Assembly (NCBI GenBank): GCA_020442635.1
Contig: JAGRJR010000016.1
Coordinates: 1-47,248, forward strand
Direction: 5' to 3'
Source of the DNA: Lysobacterales bacterium
GTDB lineage: Bacteria; Pseudomonadota; Gammaproteobacteria; Xanthomonadales; Marinicellaceae
Length of the DNA stretch: 47,248 nucleotides
Shown here: one piece after another, positions 1 to 10,100 of the stretch
Layout: each line of letters begins with the position of its first letter
How positions within the stretch are numbered: position 1 is the first letter of the stretch
The notes under the pieces: model-generated
Seen by the model: only the letters and a program-made list of their open reading frames with translations
Databases searched by the model: none
Told to the model about the DNA's origin: nothing
Translations under genes and position numbers: made by a program

Positions 1-3
1 TAA

Positions 4-504
4 ATGATTGATCAAAAACCACAAGTGGGTTTAATTATGGGGTCCCAGTCTGACTGGGAAACCATGAAACATTGTGCTGAATTATTGAAACAACTTGGGG
101 TAACTTTTGAGCAAGAAGTGGTTTCTGCTCACAGAACGCCGGATAAAATGTTTCAGTATGCTGAAAATGCCGCATCACGGGGTTTAAAATTAATTATAGC
201 GGCCGCTGGCGGTGCTGCCCATCTACCGGGCATGGTGGCGGCTAAGACCACTTTACCGGTAATTGGCGTACCTATTCAATCCAAAACCTTGAATGGTGTC
301 GATTCTTTGTTATCTATTGTGCAAATGCCAGCTGGCGTGCCGGTGCTAACTATGAGTATTGGTGTTGCTGGAGCAAAAAATGCGGCTTTATCAGCAGCGG
401 CAATTATTGCCTTGTTGGATGAAAATGTAGCAACAATACTACAAGCCTTTCGCGACAGACAAACCACAAGTGTGATGGAAAACCCCAACCCAGAAACAAA
501 ATGA
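4..504 (+). CDS. purE: N5-carboxyaminoimidazole ribonucleotide mutase PurE
   Basis: Cytosolic class I PurE, which interconverts N5-CAIR and CAIR in de novo purine synthesis. The 166-residue length is normal for the family. The N-terminal substrate loop GSQSDW (about residues 13-18), the SAHRTP motif (about 41-46) and the glycine-rich [12 protein letters not shown] segment are all present. The ATG follows directly on a TAA at positions 1-3, which may be the stop of an upstream gene outside the window. It overlaps purK by 4 bases (ATGA), so the two are translationally coupled and supply consecutive steps: PurK makes N5-CAIR, PurE rearranges it. Identification is secure. Confidence 0.97.
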   Translation: MIDQKPQVGLIMGSQSDWETMKHCAELLKQLGVTFEQEVVSAHRTPDKMFQYAENAASRGLKLIIAAAGGAAHLPGMVAAKTTLPVIGVPIQSKTLNGVDSLLSIVQMPAGVPVLTMSIGVAGAKNAALSAAAIIALLDENVATILQAFRDRQTTSVMENPNPETK

Positions 505-1598
505 ATCCTAAAATTGGCATATTAGGTGGTGGTCAATTGGCTCGAATGATGGCATTATCAGGCTATCCATTGGGTTTTGAATTTGTTTTTTTTGACCCCT
601 CAGCTAATGCCTGTGCTGGCCAACTCGGTGAGCTTATGGTCGCCGACTATCACAATGAGGTGGCTTTGGAGGAATTTTGTCAAAAAGTGGATATTGTTAC
701 CATTGATTTTGAAAATGTTCCGGTTGATACGTTACGATTTGTGCAGAAAAAAAAGCCAGTTTTCCCAAGTCCGGATGTACTTGAAATTGCTCAGGATCGC
801 TTGACTGAAAAACAGTTTTGCCGCAATCATGGTATACCAACTGCTGAATTTGAAATCATCAATAGCTGTTCTGAACTTAAGTTTGCAGCCAAAAAATTTA
901 ATTATGATGGTATTTTGAAAACCCGTCGCATGGGCTATGATGGTAAAGGTCAATTCAGAATCGACTCGGCCGAAAGTATCAACAGTGTTCCTGATGAACT
1001 GTATTCTCAAGATTTAATTTTAGAGCAAAGGGTTCCCTTTGTCAGGGAAGTGTCTGTGATTGTGGCTCGAAATGGTTTAGGTGCCATAAAAACCTGGCCA
1101 CTTTGCGAAAACAAGCATAAAGATGGGATATTGACCACCACTATTGTTCCTGCCAAAAGTAGTCCGCTGGATGAAGAAACAACATCGCATGCGGTTAAAT
1201 TGGCTGAGGTATTGAATTATGTGGGAGTCTTGGTTATTGAATTTTTCCAAACCAATGAACAGGTTTTTGTTAATGAAATGGCCCCACGAGTTCATAATTC
1301 CGGTCATTGGACTATTGAGGGTGCACACACTTCTCAATTTGAAAATCATTTACGTGCAGGATTAAATCTTCCCTTGGGTTCAACGGCCATGAATGGAATG
1401 GCTGCCATGCTTAACTGGATTGGTGCCTTTCCTGATAATGTATTAAGTATTATTGAACCTGATTTATATTGGCACCTTTATGGTAAGGAACCCAGGCCAG
1501 GTAGAAAAATTGGCCACTCCACATTATTGGCACCAACCCCACAGGAATTGCATGATAAAATTGTCAATTTAGTTAAAAAGTTGGGTGTGCAACTGTAG
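501..1598 (+). CDS. purK: N5-carboxyaminoimidazole ribonucleotide synthase PurK
   Basis: ATP-grasp enzyme that carboxylates AIR with bicarbonate to N5-CAIR. The 365-residue protein opens with the nucleotide-fold signature [12 protein letters not shown] (residues 5-16). It carries the ATP-grasp segment [12 protein letters not shown] (about 140-151) and the metal-binding [14 protein letters not shown] (about 259-272), all characteristic of PurK. The start overlaps the purE stop, giving the usual purEK operon. A 31-base gap separates it from hemA, with no obvious terminator, so read-through is likely. Confidence 0.97.
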   Translation: MNPKIGILGGGQLARMMALSGYPLGFEFVFFDPSANACAGQLGELMVADYHNEVALEEFCQKVDIVTIDFENVPVDTLRFVQKKKPVFPSPDVLEIAQDRLTEKQFCRNHGIPTAEFEIINSCSELKFAAKKFNYDGILKTRRMGYDGKGQFRIDSAESINSVPDELYSQDLILEQRVPFVREVSVIVARNGLGAIKTWPLCENKHKDGILTTTIVPAKSSPLDEETTSHAVKLAEVLNYVGVLVIEFFQTNEQVFVNEMAPRVHNSGHWTIEGAHTSQFENHLRAGLNLPLGSTAMNGMAAMLNWIGAFPDNVLSIIEPDLYWHLYGKEPRPGRKIGHSTLLAPTPQELHDKIVNLVKKLGVQL

Positions 1599-1629
1599 CC
1601 ATTGTTAGCTGCAATTCCTGTCAATTTCT

Positions 1630-2877
1630 ATGGCCATTTGTTTACTTGGAATTAATCACAAAACTGCTGAAGTTAACATCAGGGAACAGTTTACTGTGGC
1701 TGAAACTGAGTATGAATCACACAACCAATCGCTTTTGAAACATCAAGTAATTGACTCTGTTGTAGTGCTCAGTACTTGTAACCGAACAGAATACTACTTA
1801 TCGACACCCTCGATTGAATTGTTGCAAACAAAACTGAATGATATTTTTCATTTTGATTACACAGAAAAGTATGTTTATTTCAAAAAAGGAATTGATTGTG
1901 CTGCACATTTATTCGCGGTCACAGCTGGTGTTGATTCTTTGGTCTTAGGTGAAACACAAATACAAGGACAGGTCAAACGTGCTTTCGATGAAGCCCAAAA
2001 ACATGCAGTTAATAGTGAAATCAATAAGCTATTTCAAATGGCATTCAAAACTGCTAAGTTGGTTCGTTCAGATACTGAAATTGGACGCAATCCGGTATCA
2101 GTGGCTCATTGTGCCGTGCAGTTGGGTAGACAGATATTTGGTTCTCTGGAACAACAAAAAGTTTTAGTCATAGGTGCAGGAGAAACCGCAGAATTATTAG
2201 TACGATACCTGATTAATCATCATGCCAGCAACATGACAATCTGTAACCGTACTCAAGCCAAGGCAAAAAACTTGGCCAGCCATTTTCATGCCCTGGTTTT
2301 ACCTTTTGAACACCTTTCGAACAAATTACATGAATTTGATTTGGTGTTCACAGCTACGGCCAGTCCCGAACCGATTGTTTCGTATAAAGCAACTACAGAT
2401 GCTTTGCAAGTGAGAAAGTTTAAGCCAATGGTGATGATTGATATTTCAGTGCCAAGAGACATTGAGGACCAAATTAAAAACCTGGATGATGTTTTTCTTT
2501 ATACTGTAGATGATTTAGAAACAGTTATCACCAAAAACATGCAGCGTCGTGAAAGCACCATTGAGGAAGCTACACGAATCATAAAAGCGGAAGCCGAATT
2601 GCTTGGACAATGGCTAAAAACACGTCGACATCACCAATTATTGAAGCAGTATCAGATGAAGGTGGAACATATTAAAAAACATGTGGTGGCTAAACAGATA
2701 ACACAGGATTTACCAGAAGAACATATCAATAAAATCACAACGGTAGCTCATCAAGTCAGTAAAAAACTATCACATCATCAAATGATAGGTATAAAAAAAG
2801 TGATTGAATCTGGTAATGAAGATCACATTAAGTTAGTTGCACAACTGTTTGATTTGGAAATAAATGATGACGCCTGA
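1630..2877 (+). CDS. hemA: Glutamyl-tRNA reductase HemA
   Basis: NADPH-dependent reduction of glutamyl-tRNA(Glu) to glutamate-1-semialdehyde, the first committed step of C5-pathway tetrapyrrole synthesis. The protein has 415 residues. The catalytic Cys sits at residue 50 in STCNRTEYY, the canonical position, after the GINHKTA motif near the N-terminus. [10 protein letters not shown] Rossmann motif (about 183-191) binds NADPH, and a helical dimerisation tail follows. The prfA start lies inside its last 14 bases, the conserved hemA-prfA coupling. The usual third partner prmC is not next in this genome. Confidence 0.97.
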   Translation: MAICLLGINHKTAEVNIREQFTVAETEYESHNQSLLKHQVIDSVVVLSTCNRTEYYLSTPSIELLQTKLNDIFHFDYTEKYVYFKKGIDCAAHLFAVTAGVDSLVLGETQIQGQVKRAFDEAQKHAVNSEINKLFQMAFKTAKLVRSDTEIGRNPVSVAHCAVQLGRQIFGSLEQQKVLVIGAGETAELLVRYLINHHASNMTICNRTQAKAKNLASHFHALVLPFEHLSNKLHEFDLVFTATASPEPIVSYKATTDALQVRKFKPMVMIDISVPRDIEDQIKNLDDVFLYTVDDLETVITKNMQRRESTIEEATRIIKAEAELLGQWLKTRRHHQLLKQYQMKVEHIKKHVVAKQITQDLPEEHINKITTVAHQVSKKLSHHQMIGIKKVIESGNEDHIKLVAQLFDLEINDDA

Positions 2878-3940
2878 AATTGAAATAAAACTTGAACATG
2901 CCCAAGATCGGTATGAAGAAATAGCGCTGTTGTTGGCTGATCCAGAAGTGATGGCTAATCAGAATAAGTTCAGAGATTTATCCAAAGAATATGCACAAAT
3001 AGAACCCTTGGTCTTAAATTACCGTGATTACAAACAGGCACAAAATGATCTCGTTGAGGCAAAAGAGATGCTTGCAGATGCAGAGATGGCAGATTTGGCC
3101 AAGGAAAGTCTTGCAGAAGCGGAAATACAATTAGTTCGGCTTGATGAAGAGTTGAAAATTTTATTGTTGCCCAAAGACCCTAATGACAATAAAAATATTT
3201 ACCTTGAAATCAGAGCAGGAACTGGTGGAGATGAAGCTGCCATATTTGCGGGTGATTTATTCAGAATGTACAGCCGCTATGCTGAGAAACAAAAATTTCG
3301 CATCAGCATTGTCAGTGTGAATGAAGGAGAACATGGTGGTTTTAAGGAAGTTATTGCTTTGGTTGAAGGTGAAGGAGCCTATTCTAAATTCAAATTTGAA
3401 TCTGGTACCCATCGGGTTCAACGGGTACCAGAAACAGAATCACAGGGCAGGGTACATACTTCCGCTTGTACAGTGGCGGTGTTACCAGAAGTGGCTAATA
3501 TTGAAACCATTGACATTAATCCTGCTGATTTGCGAATAGATACTTTTCGTTCATCTGGAGCTGGTGGACAGCATGTTAATACCACTGATTCAGCTGTAAG
3601 AATTACTCACATTCCAACCAATACAGTCGTTGAGTGCCAAGACGAACGATCACAGCACAAAAACAAAGCTAAGGCCATGTCACTGCTATCAGCCCGTATC
3701 CTTGACGCTGAGCAGTCTAAAATTAAAGCAGTACAGTCTGAAGAGAGAAAATTACAAGTTGGCAGTGGTGACCGATCACAAAGAATTCGAACTTATAATT
3801 ACCCACAAGGTCGAATCAGTGACCATCGTATCAACTTGACAATTTATAAGTTGAATGAAATCATAGATGGTGATTTGGATATACTGATTGAGCCACTGAA
3901 TCAGGAGGCCCAAGCTGAACTTTTGACACACATGAACTAA
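2864..3940 (+). CDS. prfA: Peptide chain release factor 1
   Basis: Recognises UAA and UAG in the ribosomal A site and triggers peptide release. The 358-residue length is typical. The tripeptide anticodon PxT appears as PET in [15 protein letters not shown], and the catalytic GGQ lies at residues 234-236 in [17 protein letters not shown]. Two in-frame ATGs (2864 and 2867) occur inside the end of hemA; either could be used. The GGQ glutamine is normally methylated by PrmC, whose gene is not in the window. Confidence 0.97.
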   Translation: MMTPEIEIKLEHAQDRYEEIALLLADPEVMANQNKFRDLSKEYAQIEPLVLNYRDYKQAQNDLVEAKEMLADAEMADLAKESLAEAEIQLVRLDEELKILLLPKDPNDNKNIYLEIRAGTGGDEAAIFAGDLFRMYSRYAEKQKFRISIVSVNEGEHGGFKEVIALVEGEGAYSKFKFESGTHRVQRVPETESQGRVHTSACTVAVLPEVANIETIDINPADLRIDTFRSSGAGGQHVNTTDSAVRITHIPTNTVVECQDERSQHKNKAKAMSLLSARILDAEQSKIKAVQSEERKLQVGSGDRSQRIRTYNYPQGRISDHRINLTIYKLNEIIDGDLDILIEPLNQEAQAELLTHMN

Positions 3941-3950
3941 TAGAAAGACT

Positions 3951-5396
3951 ATGAGACAGACAAAAATCTTTTTTTTCTCCCTGTTGTTTTTAATTTTGGT
4001 TGCCTGTCAGCAGCCCATTAAACCAGACAAAAAAACAGAGACACTTGCTTGGACCGAACTCCAGCAACACACACTGTTCAGTTTGCAAGAAAAAAATTAC
4101 GGAGATGCCATCCGCCGAATCAATGAAATGATGTCGCTGGCAGGACAAAGTCAGGAACGTTGGGAATACATCAGAATGGCGTTGGTAACCGTGCCAGTTG
4201 ACCTTTCCTTACCTTTGGTGGATAAAGCTCTGAAGAACAGCTATATTAAAAATAACCCAGATGAACTTTACGGTTTTAGTCGGGTTTTGACACAATTTCA
4301 AAAAAACCAGCCGGCTGTTGAAGTCATCAGTAAAGCCATAAGTAAAGAAAAAAAAGCGGCCTATGTCTATTGGCGTGCACGTTTGTATCTGATGCTTGAA
4401 GACACCGAACATGCAGAGCAGGATTATCTATGGTTATTGCAACAAGAACCTAAAAATAGCGAATATTTAGGACAATATGCCACTTTACTCAGTTATACCC
4501 AACGCAATGATGAAGCATTGGCATTGTTGTCGTCTGCAGATTTAAATCCAAAACTGTTGTTCCAACAAATTGTGTTGTTATTTCAACAACAAAAAAATGA
4601 CGAGGTCATGAATAAGTTTGAACAGCTTAAAGCCATTATTGAAACTGAAGAATTAACAGCAAAGCAATACCTTGAAATTGGTGAGTTAGCCTATTGGCTG
4701 GAAGACTACGATACCAGTTTGTCGGTTTTGCAAAAAATCAAAAACAGTGCGGATTTAAGTGCCGCGAAACTCTTGATGGGTAGAGCCCTGATGGAGCAAG
4801 GTAATGATGATCGTGCCATCATTTTATTCAAGCAAGTGCAAAATGGGCCAGCTGAACAAGCGATTCCTGCATATTTGAATGAAATTGAACTGTTGCGTAA
4901 AACAAAAAAATTAGATACTGCCATCACTATAGCAACCCAGGCTTTACAAATGTTTCCAAATAATGCTGACCTGCTATATTCAAGAGCCATGCTTCACGAA
5001 CAAAATAATCACATTGATAAGTTGGAAAAAGACTTAAAGACCATTCTTAAGGATGACCCTGAGAATGCTGATGCACTCAATGCACTTGGATACACTTGGG
5101 CTGACCATGATATGAATCTGGATATGGCATATGAGCATATCATGCAAGCTTATGCCTTGAAACCTGACAACAAAGCCATATTGGATTCTGTTGGCTGGAT
5201 TTATTATAAAAAAGGTGATTTGACACAGGCTGAAAAATACCTCCGTATGGCTATTGATGGTAATGAGTTAGATCGTGAATCTTATGACCACTTAGTCATT
5301 GTGCTCAATGCGCAGGGTAAACGCCAGGAAGCTGATCAAATTAAAGATCAAATCAGAGAACGGTTCCCCAGTGAAAACAATCGATTTGAAGATTAA
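3951..5396 (+). CDS. TPR-repeat lipoprotein
   Basis: Probable outer-membrane or periplasmic TPR lipoprotein of 481 residues. A type II signal peptide ends in lipobox LVAC with Cys19 after a hydrophobic FFFSLLFLILV run; residues 20 and 21 are Gln, not Asp, which favours outer-membrane sorting by general Lol rules. At least seven TPR-like helical pairs follow, most clearly around 340-450 (DADALNALGYTWADH-like and AILDSVGWIYYKKGDLTQAE units). In many gammaproteobacteria a TPR gene of this kind sits near hemA/prfA beside lolB and ispE; those two are absent here. Ten bases separate it from prfA, so it is probably cotranscribed. Role unknown, probably a protein-interaction scaffold. Confidence 0.8.
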   Translation: MRQTKIFFFSLLFLILVACQQPIKPDKKTETLAWTELQQHTLFSLQEKNYGDAIRRINEMMSLAGQSQERWEYIRMALVTVPVDLSLPLVDKALKNSYIKNNPDELYGFSRVLTQFQKNQPAVEVISKAISKEKKAAYVYWRARLYLMLEDTEHAEQDYLWLLQQEPKNSEYLGQYATLLSYTQRNDEALALLSSADLNPKLLFQQIVLLFQQQKNDEVMNKFEQLKAIIETEELTAKQYLEIGELAYWLEDYDTSLSVLQKIKNSADLSAAKLLMGRALMEQGNDDRAIILFKQVQNGPAEQAIPAYLNEIELLRKTKKLDTAITIATQALQMFPNNADLLYSRAMLHEQNNHIDKLEKDLKTILKDDPENADALNALGYTWADHDMNLDMAYEHIMQAYALKPDNKAILDSVGWIYYKKGDLTQAEKYLRMAIDGNELDRESYDHLVIVLNAQGKRQEADQIKDQIRERFPSENNRFED

Positions 5397-5539
5397 TTGG
5401 AAACCGCCGAAGGTCATAAGCCTGAGATACAATCAAAGAAGTGTTAATTCCATTGCACTTGGGTGAAAGTTTGAACTAAACTGATTGTTGAAAGTCAGAA
5501 AAAAAGTGGATATCTACTATTTTTGAATGATTTTTCAAT

Positions 5540-5591
5540 AAATCCATGGCACCCGGATTTTGTTTCTGTCCTCAAGTAATGATTGTTGAGG
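5540..5591 (+). other. Intergenic hairpins before the DUF4407 gene
   Basis: The 213-base gap between the TPR lipoprotein and DUF4407 genes holds two small inverted repeats. AAATCC (5540-5545) pairs with GGATTT (5555-5560) and runs into a T-rich stretch, so it may be a weak terminator. CCTCAA (5570-5575) pairs with TTGAGG (5586-5591) just upstream of the AGAGGT ribosome binding site. Neither is strong enough to assign a role. Confidence 0.3.
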
Positions 5592-5609
5592 CTAAAAAAG
5601 AGGTTTTAA

Positions 5610-7037
5610 ATGAGTCAATCTGCTCCCCGCGATGAATCAATCTGGTTCAAGTTGTGCGCTTTTCTGTCTTTGACTGATACTGATGTGTTAGCCGAAAGTG
5701 GTCGTTATGATCGTATGTTGGCTTATGCGATGGTGTTCAGGCAATTGGTTACATTTGCATTCACATTTTTACTGTTTTCCTACGGTGTTTCGATATTTTT
5801 ATCACCGTTTGCGGCTTACACTGTTGGCTTTGTCTTTGCTTTAACTTTGTTTTTCCTTGATCAAGCCATCATTGGTTCAGATTGGGCATTACGCAACCCA
5901 TTTAAACGTGGTTTACCCATTCGACAATTATTCGGACTGATACCAAGGTTGATATATTCGTTGATTATTGCCATCGGATTGGCGACCTTGGCTGAAATCA
6001 GTTTGCAATCAAACGCGATTGATGAACAAATTCAGAAAGATGTTGTAAAGAACAATCAGGAGTACTTCGCTAGAATGGCAGATTTTGAGCAAGAGCTTGA
6101 TACTACCGTTAATGCCACTGAAACCAAAATTGGACAGTTACAACAAGAAATCCTCAACTTAAGAACCACTCAGGAACAAATTAAAAATACCGATGAATCT
6201 TATGACCAGGACACTGTGGCCAACAGCATAGACAACTATCAGGTTACCCTTGAAGAGTTGCAACGTGACCAAAAAAACACGATCAACAATATTGGACAGC
6301 TTAACGAAACACTCAGCAAAACTCGGCAGGATTACCAATACTGGTTCAACGAAGCTATACTGGAACGCACTGGTCAGGACGGTAGACCACCCACTGAAGG
6401 GCCGAAATATGAACGTGCAGTCAAGACCTATACTCAGCTGGCAGAATTAATTCCAGTGATCGAACAGGAAATAGAAGACACCAAAGCCAGACTGCAAAAT
6501 ATTGAAGTCAACATATTAACCACCACCAACACCTTGAATGATTATCAGTTGAAGAGCAATACGCTCAGTGAGAAGACGGCCACTTTAACCATCAATGATG
6601 AGCGCTTACAACAATTGAATAATGACTTGCAAAAGGAGCAACAATTACTGACGCAACAAATTGATGACAAACAAAATAAACTTGCTGATTACCGTACCAA
6701 ACTGATCAATGATGGGTTGTTTTATGAGCAGAAAACAGGCATGTTGGTCAGATACCTCGCTTTGAATAAAATCCATGCCGATCCAGAATTGGGTGAAGCG
6801 GCAGTTTTATTCAGCTGGATGTTGAAAATATTTTTTATAGCCATAGAACTGATGCCTGTTATTATCAAATTGTTTTTCAGTCCTTTCAGTTTTTATTCGC
6901 TCAAAATGTACCGCAAAATGCATGTAGCCCTGCTTGAAGAACAAGCCAAGCTAGAGGCTGCCACTGAAGCTTTTGAACAACGAAAAGCTGACAAAAAAGT
7001 ACCGCCCAAGCTGCCCATCGTGACACAACAAATTTGA
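5610..7037 (+). CDS. DUF4407 domain membrane protein
   Basis: A 475-residue inner-membrane protein matching the DUF4407 layout. Transmembrane segments lie at about 45-65 and 68-90 (ending FFLDQAIIGSDW), with another near 110-130 (LIPRLIYSLIIAIGLATLAE). A long coiled coil rich in Gln, Asn, Leu and Glu spans about 150-370, and a last hydrophobic segment (FSWMLKIFFIAIELMPVIIKLFF) lies near 405-430. A short charged C-terminal tail follows. Family function is not established. A good AGAGGT ribosome binding site precedes the ATG. It appears monocistronic between the TPR lipoprotein gene and gltB. Confidence 0.75.
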   Translation: MSQSAPRDESIWFKLCAFLSLTDTDVLAESGRYDRMLAYAMVFRQLVTFAFTFLLFSYGVSIFLSPFAAYTVGFVFALTLFFLDQAIIGSDWALRNPFKRGLPIRQLFGLIPRLIYSLIIAIGLATLAEISLQSNAIDEQIQKDVVKNNQEYFARMADFEQELDTTVNATETKIGQLQQEILNLRTTQEQIKNTDESYDQDTVANSIDNYQVTLEELQRDQKNTINNIGQLNETLSKTRQDYQYWFNEAILERTGQDGRPPTEGPKYERAVKTYTQLAELIPVIEQEIEDTKARLQNIEVNILTTTNTLNDYQLKSNTLSEKTATLTINDERLQQLNNDLQKEQQLLTQQIDDKQNKLADYRTKLINDGLFYEQKTGMLVRYLALNKIHADPELGEAAVLFSWMLKIFFIAIELMPVIIKLFFSPFSFYSLKMYRKMHVALLEEQAKLEAATEAFEQRKADKKVPPKLPIVTQQI

Positions 7038-7073
7038 GCTAACAGAGAAATATTCATTCATCTTTAGTCGATG

Positions 7074-7133
7074 TTAGAGTCATTACTCTAATTTGTTGTG
7101 CTACTTTCATTCTATAAGTTGATAACGCTTATC
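7074..7133 (+). promoter_or_regulatory. Paired inverted repeats in the gltBD upstream region
   Basis: The 131-base region ahead of gltB holds TTAGAGT (7074-7080), a CATT spacer, then ACTCTAA (7085-7091): a perfect 7-base inverted repeat shaped like a dimer operator. About 40 bases downstream is GATAA-CGC-TTATC (7121-7133), with a TATAAG-like -10 candidate at 7113-7118 between them. The placement suits a regulator or an overlapping promoter for the glutamate synthase operon. No known consensus was matched with confidence. Confidence 0.4.
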
Positions 7134-7168
7134 TGCTAAAAGGTGGGTTTGTCAGCTTGGAGTGAGGT

Positions 7169-10100
7169 ATGAAGCATCAAATTGACAAAGAACTAAAAGA
7201 GCGGGGGTTATACTTATCAGAGTTTGAACATGATGCCTGTGGTGCGGGTTTCATTTGCAGCTTGAAAGGTGAAAAATCACATGACATCATTAATAAAGCT
7301 CTGGTCATACTGGAAAAACTGGAGCATCGAGGCGCTGTCAGTGCCGATGGTAAGACCGGAGATGGTGCAGGCATTCTGATTGACATTCCTCATCAATACT
7401 TCCTTGAGGTGTGTTCTTTTGAACTACCTGATCCCGGGCGATATGCCGTAGCCAATGTATTCTTACCACAAAAGAATAATCAATGTGATTATGTTAAACG
7501 AATTTTTACTGAGCAGTTAAACAAGCAAGCTTTGTCCGTTTTAGGCTGGCGTAAAGTACCTTTGGATCGTTCAGTTTTGGGTGAAATTGCCGCGGAAAAT
7601 GAACCCTACATCGAACAACTGTTTGTTGCACCTGACAAAAACACATCTAACAACGCTCTTAATGATTTTGATTTCCGTCGAAAATTATTTGCTGCAAGAA
7701 AAATCACTGAACATCTAGTCAGAAAATCAGGTCTCTCAGAGTCGGACCTTTTTTATGTACCCAGCCTGTGTAATAAAACCATTATTTTTAAGGGATTGTT
7801 GATGCCACAGGACATCAAGTTTTACTACCAGGATTTACTGAATCCGTTGGTGGTGACTCGATTGGCTTTGGTACATCAACGATTTTCAACCAACACATTT
7901 CCTACTTGGGATTTGGCGCAACCCTTTAGGTACATTTGTCACAATGGCGAAATTAACACCATCAAAGGCAACATCAGGCGCATGATGTCGCGTGAAGAGT
8001 TGATGGTATGTGATTGGTTCGGTGACGATTTAAAAGCCATATTGCCAGTAGTTCTGCCCAATAAATCTGACTCTGCCTCTTTGGACATGGTGGTCGAATT
8101 ATTACTGATATCAGGCCGTTCCCTGCCTGAAGTAATGATGTTACTTATACCAGAGGCCTGGGAAAAAAATGCTCACATGGATGATGGTAAAAAAGCTTTT
8201 TATGAATACAATTCTTGCCTTATGGAGCCTTGGGATGGCCCTGCATCGATACCATTTACAGATGGCAATTACATCGGTGCTGTATTAGATCGAAACGGTT
8301 TAAGACCTTCACGCTATACGGTTACTAAAGATGGCTATGTTGTCATGTCGTCAGAGACTGGGGTGGTGGATATTGCTCCTGAGAACGTGGTCCAACATGG
8401 CCGATTAGAACCCGGTAAAATGTTTTTGGTGCATATGGGAGAAGGGCGAATTGTTAATGATGAAGAAATCAAACAACGCATCACACAAAAATTACCTTAT
8501 CAACAATGGCTCAACAGCCATTTGAAACACCTCAAAGACATTCCAGATTCGGGTGTTGACCAATTTGATGAACAAATCACAGCAGCGCAAAGAAAGCGCC
8601 TATTCAGATATACCCAGGAAGACATCGAATTAATCATTCAACCCATGGCTCAACATGCCAAGGAACCGATAGGGTCAATGGGTTCTGATACCCCTTTGGC
8701 TATACTCTCAGAGAAAAGCCAATTGCTGTACAACTATTTCACTCAGTTGTTTGCCCAAGTGACCAACCCACCTTTGGACGGCATCAGAGAAGGCATGGTT
8801 ACTGACATCAGTTTAACTTTAGGTGCCGACCAAAATATCTTTGCTCGTTTACCTGAGCATTGCCGAAAATTGAAAATTGCCAATCCGGTGATATCCAAAA
8901 GAGATTTGCATAAAATCAGAACCTATAAAGACGCAGGTTTTAAAACCAAAACAGTGCCTATTTTATATGAAGCAATCAGAGGATTGAATGGACTTGAGTT
9001 GGCACTTGAGCAAATGGTACAGGTGGCTGCTGATGCCATCGATGAGGGTCACAGCATCATTTTACTGTCTGACAGGAACACTGATCAGCAACTGGCTCCC
9101 ATACCTGCATTGCTGGCATGCTCATATTTGAATAATGGATTGCATGCACTGCACAAACGCTCCAAATGCAGCGTCATCATAGAGTCGGCTGAGCCCAGAG
9201 AAATACATCATTTTGCCATGTTGTTTGCATATGGTGCCAGTGCAATCAATCCTTACTTTGTTAATGACATCATTGCCGAATTGATTGATGCCAACGAACT
9301 TGAAAATATCAGTTATCGAGAGGCGGTTAAAAATTACAACACAGCTGTTGGCAAAGGGATATTAAAGGTCATGAATAAGATTGGTATATCCACCCTGAAC
9401 TCATACCGCGGCTCACAAATATTTGAATGCGTTGGATTGAATAAGAAAACCACACAAAGATACTTTCCAGGCACTCCAACACGACTTGAAGGCATTGGTT
9501 TGTATGAGATTGAAAAAAACATCAATCAAGTCCATCAAAACAGTTTTAAACGAGTTCAACACAATGATTTGATCGAACCAGGTGGGGAATATCGTTGGCG
9601 CAGACATGGCGAAAAGCATCAATTCAATCCGGAAACGGTGGCTCGTTTACAAAAAGCAGTCAGGAGCAACAACCACTCTGATTATAAACAGTATGCTGAA
9701 TTGATTAATGAGCAAAATCGTGCTTTGATGACCATACGTGGCATGTTGGAATTCACTGAATTGGATCCGATCCCATTATCAGAAGTAGAACCTTGGACAG
9801 AAATTGTTAAACGTTTTAAAACCGGGGCAATGTCTTATGGTTCCATTTCTGAAGAAGCCCATGAAAACTTAGCCATTGCTATGAATCGTATAGGCGGTAA
9901 AAGTAATTCTGGCGAAGGCGGAGAGAAGGAACAAAGGTTTTTCCACAACCCCAACGGTGAATGGCGAAATTCAGCCATCAAGCAAGTAGCATCTGGAAGG
10001 TTTGGAGTCACATCTAATTACCTGACACATGCTTCTGAAATTCAAATCAAAATGGCTCAGGGTGCTAAACCAGGTGAAGGTGGCCAATTACCGGGCTCCA

